NCBI GenBank assembly: GCA_013400155.1
Contig: VXBM01000009.1
Coordinates: forward strand, 804,240 to 868,239
DNA: 64,000 nt
Origin: Helopsaltes ochotensis
Taxonomy: Eukaryota; Chordata; Aves; Passeriformes; Locustellidae
Reading direction: 5' to 3'
A program made the translations under genes and the position numbers. Shown here one piece after another: positions 1 through 11,910 of this stretch. A model generated the notes under the pieces. The model had not been told where the DNA came from. It ran no database searches and worked only from the letters and a program-made list of their open reading frames with translations. How positions within the stretch are numbered: the first letter of the stretch is position 1; each line of letters begins with the position of its first letter.

Positions 1-2394
1 AAAAAAAAAAAAAGGCAGACTAGAAAATGAAGAAATTAAGTAAAAGAAATTAAAATTGAACAAAAACTGGGCAATCTTAGCTAAAAATGTTGCCATTAGC
101 CACAGAGATAAGGGTTTAGGTACCTATGTATATATCTATGTTTGATTAAAATCCCTGAATCTTTATTGAATCATTTTCATTAATACATGTTAATGTAGAT
201 TACACTAAAAATTGCTCAGGTGATATAAGAGAACTCTTCTTTGAAAATATTTCAGAAAATTAGAGGGGTTTTTTTGATTTTTTAAAAGGGAAATATTTTT
301 AAGTATAAATATTTTTACTTCCTATTAAAAAGTCTTTCTAAAAACTTACTTCAGAGCCAGTTGCAATTTCTTTTAAAATAGCTGGAATTACCAAAAGCAC
401 CAGCCATTTTTCTTACAGGTGGCAAAGGCAGAGAAGAACAGACAAAAGCAGAAGAGTCTCTTTCTGGAGGTTGTTTAACAGCCCCTGTTTTTTATTCTCA
501 AAAATAGTCTGTAAGGGATTCAATTTTAAATAATGATTTCAAAGAAAATTGTGAAACAGTGATAGTGTGAGACTTAAGCACTAGAGTATGCATTGTGATG
601 TGATGACAAAGAAGAGGAAGCTGAATGACATCAGACTAGCAGCTATCCACTAATAGGCTTTTGTGCTTGCATGGCTCATGTGTGTGGTGGACTGAGGCAG
701 ACAGGCTGGTATAGCAACTGACATATGGTGAGTTTATGGGAGAAGAGAGATTCCTACCCTGAGATTCCCCTTTGTGCCTGAATTATCAGAAAATAAATGC
801 ATTATATGTGCCATTCTCCTCACAGTAATATCACTTACCGGGAGTCCATCTCCAGAGGGCTCCTCATCTCTGTGAAAGGGGGAGGTGAGCCCAAGAACCA
901 GCCCTACACAATCAGTGTGAAGCTCACAAGGAGGTCCCTCAGTGGTGGGTCCCACTGCAATCCCATCCACAGACTCGACACTCAGACTGCAGGAAGTGCC
1001 TCATCCAACTTCTATATCAGTCTATTCAGAAAAGAAAATGTAAACACATCTCAGAAGTCATTTCAGCAAAGTGTCTTGATTGCTGCATTATCCTCTACAA
1101 TCATACTAAGCAGATCTTTAGTGGTCTGAGGGCTGCAGAGACAGAAATAAATTTTGGACAAGAGTGCTTCCATAGAAACTGCTTCTGCTCTTTAACCAGT
1201 GTGTCATCTTACTGCTGAGCTTTCTTCTCCAGCAGTTCTTTTGTGGTAAACTGAAGAGAGTCAGGGCCCAAGCTCTGCTGCAGAGGGTGAACTCATCAGT
1301 ACTATCTGTGGGGAGCAATCCTGCGCTATCCCCTAAGCTGAGTGTGGGCATTTGGCTGAGACCCTGTCACCTGTCACGGGCTAAAACTATGTAGGGACTT
1401 CAAAATACATAATGATTTTTTTTTGTAACATTAGCAGCTTCTGAGTCTATAAAGCATTAATGCAATAGTTCCACATGTCTACTAATATTCCAAATATTCT
1501 AAAAGACAAAATGCTAACAGAGATTACTGCTAGATTTTGGACATGGTTTGGGCATACATATCTTAAAAAAATTCCTAAGGCAACCTGCTGACAAAAAAGA
1601 ATCCCAAATGCAAATAAAAAGTAATTGTTGTGAGATTACACGGTCCATCAGAAGAAGACAGAAATCAAAGTCTGTTCAATGATTAACTCATCTATACTTG
1701 TGATAATTGGCAAAAAAGGAGCAGGACAAATATTTTCTTATGGATGTAAAATATGAAGCAACTCAGCAGATTTATGTAATGGGATAATACTGAGATTTCT
1801 GAATGCACATCAGCTTGGGGAAGCAAATAATGATAAGAAATGGAATATTAAAATAAGAAATAAAATATGATAACCCAGCAGATTTAGCAAATGAAATAGA
1901 AAATAGCAACTATAATAAGTTAAAGATCCTCCACCTCCTACAGAATGAGACTACTCTGAGAGTTGCCTCCTTTCAAGTGACTACAAGTTTTTACTTTCTG
2001 AACCCTGAAAAAAAGTATGTTCCCGAAAGATATTGCAAAGTCTATCTGTGGATAAAAATACTTCATTCTGAAAAATGTTTCTAGCAATTATTACCAAATC
2101 CGATAGAAAGCAAGATTAGCCACACATATTGTCACATGCATGAAGAGCTTCTTTGTTTCTCCAAGGAAATGAAAACCAGATAAGATATTGAGGTGGCTGA
2201 ATCCTTTGTGGCAAAAAGTGTTTTATGGCTTAGAGGCTGCCACAACTGCAGTGATGTAAAGAAAAGTGTCTTTTGTACCACAGCTATGATGACGGTGTAT
2301 TACAGAGAGATAATGAAGAAAAGATGATACAGGGACTCTTCTACATTTCTGAGTGAAAGCTCAATTATAATACAAAGATATAAGATTTTGGAAA
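1..2394. other. AT-rich unique sequence, no gene recognised
   Basis: The window opens inside a run of 13 A. The rest is AT-rich with no repeat family I can name. A less AT-rich patch at about 760-1380 is open on the plus strand at 797-1129 (110 codons) and on the minus strand at 734-970 and 1118-1351. None of these resembles a protein family I know. Openness in several frames at once fits locally higher GC rather than coding. It could be an old decayed repeat. Confidence 0.5.
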
Positions 2395-3375
2395 CTCAGT
2401 ACTGCCGATGTTCATGCCTGATCCAACAACAGGAGAACCCAGTTCTGTTCAGTATCTATGTTGATGTTTTGGGTGAGGGCATTGAGCGTCCCCTCAGTCA
2501 GTTTGCAAATGTCATCAAGGTGAGTGAGAGTGTTGATCTGCTGGAGTGCAGGAAGGGCCTGAAGAAGGATCTGGATGGGCTGGATCAATGGGCTGAGGAC
2601 AACAGTATGAGGATCAACAAGGGCAAATGCTAATCCCTGCACCTGGGTCACAACAACCCCAGGCAGTGCTACAGGCATGGGGAATAGTGGCTTAAGAGCT
2701 GTTCACAAAGGTACACAGAGGTGCTGATTAACAGCCAGCTGAATATGAGCTAGCATGTGACCAGGAGGTCAAGAAGGGCAATGGCATCTTGGCCTGGGTA
2801 AAGAATAATGTGACCAGCAGGACTAGGGAAGTGATTGCCCTGCTGTGTCTGGAACTGGTGAGGCCACATCTCAAGTAATGGATCTAGTTCTGGGCCCCTC
2901 ACTTCAAAAAGGACACTGATGTGCTAAAGTGTATCCAGAGAATGGGCAACAACAGTGGTGAAGGGTCTAGAAAACTTCTCCCATGAGAAGTGTCTGAGGC
3001 AACCGATATTTTAGTCTGGAGCAGACTGAGGAGACTCAGGTTAGATCTTGCTGCTCTCTACACTACCTGAGAGGAGGTTACGGTGGGGTGTAAGTTGCGC
3101 TCTTCTACCACGTCTCAAGTGGAAGGATGAGAAGAGACAACATCACATTGTACCAGAGGAGCTTCAGATTAGATATTAGATTTTTTTTTTCCACTGAAAG
3201 AGGGTTTAGGCATTGAAATAAATTGCCCAGGGAGGTGGTGAAGTCACTGGAAATGTTCAAGAAGCATCTGGATAGGAACTTCGGGATGTGGTTTAGGGGT
3301 GACTTGTGGTCGTGCTACATAAATGGTTGAACAAGATGATCTAGAAGGTCTATTTCAACCCTGTGATTTTCTTCC
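2395..3375 (+). mobile_element. CR1 LINE, 3' part (reverse transcriptase tail to 3' end), decayed
   Basis: CR1 is a non-LTR retrotransposon; its ORF2 protein copies element RNA into DNA at a nicked chromosomal site. This copy is 5'-truncated, as most are. From about 2439 the plus strand reads like the end of the CR1 RT palm and thumb: PVLFSIYVDVLGEGIE, then a serine-rich FA-box, then SVDLLECRKGLKKDLDGLDQWAE. Stops and frameshifts break the frame after 2633, though CR1-like peptide can be followed in other frames to about 3010. The remainder, to about 3370, matches the usual CR1 3' end (GGAGGTGGTGAAGTCACTGG, then GATGATCTAGAAGGTC). The catalytic FADD motif reads FANV at 2502-2513, so both aspartates are lost. 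The element is dead. The exact 5' edge is uncertain by some tens of bases. Confidence 0.88.
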
Positions 3376-6300
3376 CTAGCCTCTCTCTAAACTGCTTATC
3401 CTCCTGAAGCTTGGTTTTACAATTTTTCAAAATATTAAGCTCCATAGTAAGGAAGCAGGGTGGTAAAATGTACCAGTTCTTCTTTGTAGACCTACAAATA
3501 TCCAAATACTGTCTACATATAGCCAAGTCAACACAAGAAAACTTCCACAGAGGATATCTTTCCATATTGTGTGGTTGCTGGAAGATGTCAGGTATCTTGG
3601 CAAACCACTGTCTGTAGCTTCAGTCTTAATGAATACGGTGGGAATGGATAGATATTCTAATTAAATTTAAATGTATCAGATGCCATTAATTAGGGAGAGA
3701 ATGAACTGGAAGCTAACCTCAGCCCTCAACCAAAAACTAAATCCAAACCCAAAAGCTCAGCAATTGCTAGCCCTAAACTCATTAATAAAAAATCATATGG
3801 AACAAAATCAAGGGAGATATTGACCTTGAAATAACTGTCTTTGGCTCCTCTGACAAGATGCTGTTTTGTAACTTTTCCCATACTACAGTATTTTTTTCTC
3901 CTTGTTTCTGGCTAATGCACAAAGAGTAACATTTGAAGGCCAAAGGTTCAAATGGCATATGCAGATGCAAGCCATGCATCATACGAGTTACACTTATAAA
4001 AAGGCAAAGGTTGATGAATCTCACACAATGCATCCTCTTCATCTAGCTCTAAGTACCTCATTTGTTTAGTGATCATCTTGTCATGGACACCGCAGGTGCA
4101 CTATTATATTTGTCTAGAATATGATTGCTCAATCTCACCATTCTCAAAATCAATATAAAAACCTTTCCTTTTTTCTCCTCAGTATAGAAGATCATACATA
4201 TAGAAGTTCCTATGAAAATCAAAACTTTTTTCATTAAAAAGTTGTGTTATTATTTCCTTTTCTTGATTTTTTTTCATTTCCGTGACTTTTCTTTTTCCTC
4301 TCCATCTTGTACTTGATATGTATGAAGTGCTTAACTGTCCCAGTCCAGTGTAAATGAAAGTGGACATACTGTCCCTTGGCACAGCACATGGGTGCCTCAA
4401 GGTGCAGAGCTTCCAGCTTCTCCTGCCTCCAAAAGCCAATGTCTTCTGGGTCCCTTAGACCCATAGCAGCCCATTTAGTGTCCAGCCCCTACCTAAAATC
4501 ACAATCCAAGTCTCAGAAAATCCCATCACCTCACTCTATGAATCTTAAGTATTCAAGTGGCATGAGAGGCATTTTCAGCAGGACCCTTTTTATGTACTCA
4601 GGAGGGTGATATATCCAAGCTCTCTCTTTTATGAGGTCTGGTCCTGGTGGGTTTCATGAGGAGACAGGAGGGCATCAGATAGCTACCTCAAACACTGTTC
4701 ACAACAACAGTGTGGAACAGGCTAAATTGCTGGGGAATTTCACGTTCCTTCTTCTATATTGTAAAACTGATGTTTGCTTTCTCTCCTTCTTTTCTTCTGA
4801 AATACCTTTGGCTGTTGAGAGGAAAGGAAACACCCCTGTCTGCTTCTGTTATCACAATGACTGAAGCTATCCAGGGCAGGGTTGTTTTCCCGAAGGCAGA
4901 GCTGACAGAGCTTGCCAAAAAGTTGTAAATTCTTTCATCATTGCAAAGCTCTTTGCCCTTTCCTCAGTTAAAAAAAAATAAATTTGTTAGCTGAGGAAAC
5001 AATGGCCAGTGGTGATTCTGTGATCCCTAGTTTCCAGAATCCTGAATAAACGATGACTATTATGAGAAGAAATTAGTTGTTCCACTGTCATAAGAAAACA
5101 GTCCAAACGTGAAATAGAGGAAAATGCTGAATAATTTCTGTGAGAGAAAGCACTGGTGTGGAGGCCATCCTCATTGTGTAAGAGGCTTCAGAAAAAATAC
5201 TGCAGTGAAATGATGCAACATATATTTTAGAGTTATTGCATTACTCTATTGCAAAGAGATCCTCACATTATCATGTGATAGTGTTTGCATGATGTGTTCT
5301 AATAATTTCTGAATGACTCCATAGTATAGTTATAGTGCTGTTCCATGAACTGGATCGTTGTTCAACCACAATTTTCTTCTGCAGACCTTGGTGACCTTCC
5401 TCCTTGGGGATAAAAAGATTAATCATCTTCTGACTGGTCAAAGTGGCACAGGATCTCCACCATTTTTCAGAGCAGATCATTGCAGGATCATCTGGAGCAA
5501 GTCAGGAAGACACTTTTTTTTTCACTCCATAGAGACATAAATATAAATACTCCCATACTGGTATGCTTATAAGGCATTTTACTTTTAAATTGATGTACTT
5601 GGGCAGGTTGCCCATAAAATAAATAAATAAATAACATAAAATTCATGCATGGAAGGCTCCTGAGCTGGGAGTGTGGCTTTTGAGGAAAAAATAAAAGTGA
5701 GAAAAGAATGTGCCGTTTGTTTTGGCCCTCTGGGAATGGTGAGTGCTAGTCCAGGCCTAATCATCTGGAGAGGAACCTTAGTCGGTAGGATAGCCCTTTC
5801 TCCCTGAGGTGCACCTAGGAGGCTTTGCAAGAAGAAACGTAAGTATGACTGTCATGGGAAAAGATGAAGAATGTGTCCCAAAATAGAAAATCTTGCAGAA
5901 TTCTTCAGTACAGGAAGGTGGTGCTCATTTTTCTGGGGTTTCTTTTCAGTACAGAATTAGAAGACACCTCCATGTGTCATCTTGTTCTACTTCTTTTCCT
6001 TTTGTATATATATGTTCTTTCCCTCTACCAATTATTCTAAAGGCCACCAAATATTTGTCTCAGAAAAAAGGTGATAATATTGCATGATTTCACTGTGAGT
6101 CCATCAATCCAAAAATAGATGGACAGTCCATTTCACAGTAAAATTTGATCTGACATTATTCATTAACCAGATCCTGTCACTATATATTAAGATGCTTCTG
6201 ATTTTAATCTACAGAGTGGAGGGTTTTTCTGTATTTATTTCATCCATCTGTCTCTGCTACTGAATTTAGATGAAATGGGACATAGTGAAACCAGTATTTA

Positions 6301-8099
6301 TATTACCTTGTTTACTATAGTGATGTTTGTCTTAAAGGTAAGTATTTTTTCTTTGAGTTAGTATAAAATCTTATTTTCTCTTTGTGCAAGAAAAGGAGAC
6401 ATATGAAGAAAATTACTTTTCACAGGAAGTTGTATGATGTGATTATACGTTCTGCTACATACAATGAGATAAAGTTTTAAGATGTTAAAATTACCAACAA
6501 ATTTATATTATGAGAGAAAATTATCTCAATTGAAATGTCTATACAACTGAAATATTTTGCTCAAATTTGAGTTTTGTAGTTTGGCAAAAATGTTTTTTTG
6601 CGAAGAAAAGAACCACAGTCCTTTCCAGAATCCTTACGATATGATTCACTTCATGCTTTAATCAAGATCATTAGCATGTAAACACTTTTAAATGTTTTCA
6701 TTTTGAGAATTGCGTATGTTTTTACTGAGACAACACTGCTTTTAAAAGAGGACATTGCTGATCACATTCATGATAGTACAGAGGATGCATTACTCCCACC
6801 TTTATATTTTATCAGTCAGACTGAATTGCTCAGAGTGCTTTGATGTTAAACAAATAATCTGTCCCTACTAGTTGGAACATACCCTCTGAAACCATTTCAA
6901 TTGATGTGATGCTGGGGAAGTAATAACCAGTTCTACTGGGACTTGTTCTATTTTAAGTAAGTTCAGGAAAATAATTTGCTTTCCTTCCTTACTCTATGGA
7001 TTTTGACCTGACTATATTTCTGCTATATGAATTTTAAATGACACAGTAAAAATGAACATGACTCTGAATTACAGGATACAGCACAGAAGCACTTGGCAGA
7101 CAGTATTTGAAATATGTATAATTTCCTTTATAATCTCCTGCTTTTTTATGCTTGAAAACTGCAGGCATAGGCTCCATATGCTGCTCTGTTCCATATGCAG
7201 GGCAGGATATATAATTCCAAATTTAATTTAGTAGTGTTCTGATAATAAAGGATAATGAAACACCATAATATAGCAATATAATTTATGAATAGGGGTCAAA
7301 TAAAGATTTGCAAAAGAAGTGAAACAAATAAGTGAGCCAATAACAGCAATAACAAAAAATCCTCTTTCTACAATTCTGGTCTCCATAGTCTGCCCTTGAA
7401 ATTAAATCAAAATCATGGAAAGAACATTGCAACATTGTGAACCAGATGTTTGTTACAGCTGACTTATTAGCCTGTATACCCAGCAAATCAAAAATATTTG
7501 TTACCGTTTAGGCAAAGTAATCCTACAGAAATTCACATGTCAGTAGAATAAACTCTGTGAGATGTGCTGGAGGGAAGAGAGGGCTCAGCCCACACCCGAG
7601 TTGCACCATTTCCCTCACCATCCCCATATAAGCTCTCCTGCTGCTTTGTAGTGGCAGGAGCAAAGCTCCAAAGCCCCAAATGCTCACTTATTCCAACCTT
7701 TTCCAATCTCTTAGTGATGTGAACTGAGGCTAGAAAACAGGAAGGAGGAAAGGAATGCATTCTAAGTGGAAGTGGCTACACAAAACTACTTATCTGTGGC
7801 CGTGGCAACACACTTAATAATATTTTCCATACCAAACAATCTTTAATTCTGACACATGACTCAAGCTAATCCCTGCCTGGAAACCCAAAAGCGACAGGAA
7901 AGGATTTGATGTAGCTTTATCTGTGGCAGTGATGGTGCCCGTGGCTAGCTACACCTTATACAGTGCACATCCTCCTTCTGTACACATGTATTTTCTTTAA
8001 TACACCAGAAAGTTACCCAGTTGCCCATGCTGGCATACTTTTACTGTGCTTTGGGATGGATCAGGGAGGCAGAAAGTGAGGCCAAAATTGAAGCAGTGC
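3376..8099. other. Unique AT-rich sequence, no gene recognised
   Basis: No known repeat or gene is visible. Slightly GC-richer patches lie at about 4370-4620, 5700-5830 and 7550-7720, each with short ORFs of under 90 codons on either strand that I cannot place in a family. A short (AAAT)n run sits at 5616-5633. The rest is AT-rich and closed in all frames. Confidence 0.5.
5616..5633. repeat. Short (AAAT)n microsatellite
   Basis: About four and a half uninterrupted copies of AAAT. It is short and of little note beyond possible length variation. Confidence 0.8.
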
Positions 8100-9080
8100 T
8101 ACTAATGAGCTTTGACTATCTCAGGTGATAACTTGTAATGAAGTGGTTGTCCCTGGTTGTGTCCAGACCAAGAGAGACAGGCCTGGCCACAGGACTCTCA
8201 CACCAGTGCCCTGGCAGGTGAAAAGTCTGAACGGAGACTGAATGTCCTGAAGGGCTATCCTAGCCCCTGGACCCATATGAACTTCTGGGGAACTGGAGGT
8301 TAGGGGGGAAAACGGAGTGGTTCTTGGGTCAAAATTCCTTGTGAGCTTGGGGTCTGAATACGATGCTGTCTGAGACATGGGGAACGGAACATGAATTTTG
8401 TCCCACAGGACTCAATAACTCTTTTAAGTTCTGGGCTGTTTGGTAACTCCTGGGGCTAGTGTTGCTTTTTGTTCTACATTTTGTACAGATCCTGTCCAAA
8501 TGAGATTCCAGTACATGGCTGAGACTTCAAAATATATGTGAAATGCAAATGAGTAAGAATTGTATTACTCATTTCTTGGGGCAATTTGAGAAGGAAGATG
8601 TTGATTCTGAAGTAGATGTACAGTCTTTACCATTCCAATGTTAAGACTGATAAGAGATAAGGTAACTGATTGCCAGTCCCAAGCAGGGCAGTGGGAAATC
8701 ACTTCTTTAAAGCCAGTTGGAACATAGTTAAATAAGAATAAGGAACAATGGGGTTGGCAAGAAAACTATGGGAATGGGTAAACAACTCCAAACATTTGTG
8801 TGACAGATCTCATAATTAATGTACTTGGCTGCACTGAAGGTGAAGCTGTGATTTCAGACTACCACTGTTACATGAAACCTTTATGTACCTTAGCCAATAA
8901 AGACCTGACCACTGAGTCGCCTTCATTGTGCAGCTGAGTCTCTTTTGGCCTTCCCTGGGTGGGATCCAAGATACAGTGAGAAGATTGCACCAGTAATTGT
9001 CGCTCTGTTGTGGAAGTTTCCGTGCCATTAAATCAGAGTAGTGCTGATAGAAAAGGTTAACTACAGAAACAGTCATGTTT
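8100..9080. other. GC-richer patches, possible old LTR remnant, unresolved
   Basis: Two patches here (about 8130-8480 and 8820-9060) are less AT-rich than their surroundings. In the second, an AATAAA at 8898-8903 is followed by about 100 bases of mixed-composition sequence, an arrangement seen in the R-U5 part of retroviral LTRs. I could not find convincing TG...CA ends, a primer-binding site or a match to a family I know. An LTR is one possibility; a chance polyadenylation hexamer in unique sequence is as likely. Confidence 0.2.
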
Positions 9081-11850
9081 AAATATAGTTGTTCTCTGCA
9101 TGAGAAAAAATGCTTCAGGAAAGATTATCAAATGTAGCCTATTAAGACAGAAGAAGAGTGACCAGAAACCAAATCTCTTCCCAAGATTGTCTTTAGGTTA
9201 CCTATTATGCAGTTCTAGTTTGGTTAAATTACTTGCTATCTGTCTGAGTAATTTCTACTATGCCTCTTTTCATAAAAGTAGCATAAAAAGAAAAACAAAG
9301 CTCCCTCTTTGAATCTCAGTTTTAGCCCTATGAGAAGTCTCTGCACAGGAATCACAGTTCTTCTCAACTGGAAATTTTCTATGGTAATTTGGAAAATAAT
9401 TTTTGTGAAGTCGTGTATTACATTAAGAGAACTAAACAGCTGAAGCATGCCAAGAAGAGCTTCCTGCCTTTAAACAGTGAACAGTGGTCAGAAGTAAAGA
9501 AAAAATAAATCCTAAAGTATGATAGCATTAAAACAGTGTAATAAAACAAATGCCCTTATGTGATGGACTAAAGTGGCATCCTATGTAGTAAATATAGCAT
9601 AGCCTTCAACTACACAAAATTCAGCCAAACATTAAAACAGTAGAAAATGGTTCAAGAGCTGCTACAACAGTGATTAAATGGATCCTTTATAACAGAATAG
9701 GATACAATCTGGTATCTAAAGAATAAAATTATAGAAGTTGTAAAAATCTTTGCATCGTACTTGCAGAACCCATGCTGGTGCAAATGTGTCTATATAGGTA
9801 GACCTTTAAACACTTCAGAGACAAAGACTATTTTGCTTCTGCTATTGCAACTTGATGTGATTTTTTTTATCAAAATGCCATTGCATGAGAAAATGCTGTT
9901 CTGTTGAATTTATTTTAATGATTTCAAAATATTTGTTTGATTCAGTGAATCCTGGATTAAGTGACAGTCCTAGAAAATAATAAATGGGTTTGGTCAGACT
10001 TTCTGACTGTAAGATTGAGTCTTTACCCAGGTGAGTTGATCTGATTGTCTCCTAGCTGAGGACCTCCGGAAGGCAACTTTTGTTAGATCTGCATGTTTTA
10101 ATCAGCAATAACTATTCAAGAACTCTTTAGATTAAATCTGAAGAATTCATATTTCATATTATGTCTATATTCCCTGTTTCCCCTCTTTCACAGATGGTAA
10201 TGGATTATTAACTATTGTGTAGAAAAGAAGATTTGAACACATTTTTACCACAGAAAATCAGAAGTTATATTATTATTGTGTGCCAGGGGTAGAGCTCATA
10301 GAGATTTTTTTTGCCTTATGACACCGTTTTGTCTCTGTAGGGTAATGATGGGTTCTCTGGGACATAGCTATGAATCATGGGTATGATGGACTTTAATATT
10401 CAATCTCATCAATTAACAGCTTTAAAAATAAGATTCAAACCTTGGAGTAGTCTTAGGAGGGCCATGGATGGAGAAAACCAAGTGAAGCTGCATTAATACA
10501 CTTGAACAGTCTGTACGTCTGCAAAGCACTTGTTCCTTTTGCCATTCAGTAGAGTCACTGAATTATAACAGTGGGATCCTTCACTCCAGGTGTCATTTCC
10601 TTCCATCCTGGCTTCACAACACAGTAACTAGAGAAGACTTCACATAGCATGCACTTGGGATCAGGGAAAGCTCTAAGAGTCAGCAAGAGAAAAATGCAAT
10701 AGAGGTGACACTTTCTACTTCCTGACTCCTGTCTGAGCCGCTGACTCGGGATAAGGTGTGAAACTGGGACCTTATGCAGCAACATTGTGCCTTCAAAAAG
10801 GTGGCCAGCATCTATTCACTCTGTGTGGTAGGGACTCCTGCCTTCCTCTGAATTTCTGTCAACTCAAATGGCCTGTAATGTGGCAAATAAAAATGCAGGC
10901 TGGCAAAGACCCCTGTCACAAGCTAGTCCGCATCTGACAATGTCAGTCCTTTGAATGGACTTTAAATAGGCCATCTGGAAATACTTTTCTCTCAACTTTT
11001 CTTTAAAATGACCTACTTCAGAGGTCACACTACATCTATTGTATGTAGAGTGAGAATATTTTCCCTGATATTTAACCCAGGTCTCTTTTGTCACAGGTTA
11101 GAATATTTTCTAGTTTTGATGTCCCTCATAGATACAGCAAAAAACTGACCACTGTGTTGCTTTTAAATCGTCTATATAAATTAGGAGAAACCCTTGCATC
11201 CTCTCTAAGAGAAACAAACTTGAATATTTCAGTCTTTTCCCACTTGTCATACTGTCCTAAACTACTACCATTCTTTCCTAATTTCTACTAAACTTACTTG
11301 AATTGATCTACGTACCTCATTAAGTGTTTTTTTGTTTTGGTTTGGTTTGGTTTTTTCCCAAAAAAATAGATGCCGTATAAATATGGCCAAAAGGGGATGT
11401 CCATTGTACAGAGGAGTCCTGTTTTGGTGCAAGATTGACATTCTGTTTGGTTGGGTATCAGGGAAAGAATGGCTGTGAATATGAGAGACCACATTTTGTC
11501 ATTTTTCTTACATGCAAAAAGTTAAAAAATATGATGGGGAAATTTGGGGGAAAATCATTATCTTTCTTTGAAAATCTACAAGCATTTGGATTATAGGAAT
11601 GAACTTACAGGAATCTCAGCTCTGAAGCTTGCCCTTGTTAAATTATATTCAATGTCACAACTGTTTACATAAGCAAGGATGATTAGTACATCTGTAATCA
11701 CTTATACTGGCAGTCTATGAAAGAGCTGAATGCTTCAACTTTAGCCCTTTAATCTAAAGTAAAGAATAAATCAATGTTATGTAAACTAAACTATAAATAT
11801 TGAACAGAAAATTTCCAATTAAGGTTATGTACTAATAGATCTCTAGGAAC
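9081..11850. other. Unique AT-rich sequence, nothing recognised
   Basis: ORFs are all under 80 codons and resemble no family I know. A slightly GC-richer patch sits at about 10550-10860. No repeat tail, LTR end or tandem array is visible. Confidence 0.5.

Positions 11851-11910
<60 letters not shown>
11851..11910. repeat. (AAT)20 microsatellite
   Basis: Sixty bases of perfect AAT repeats with no interruption, ending where TTAAAAATTG begins. A perfect array this long is normally unstable and varies in copy number between individuals, so it should be a usable polymorphic marker. The copy number in the assembly may not be exact. Reads equally well as (ATT)20 on the minus strand. Confidence 0.98.
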
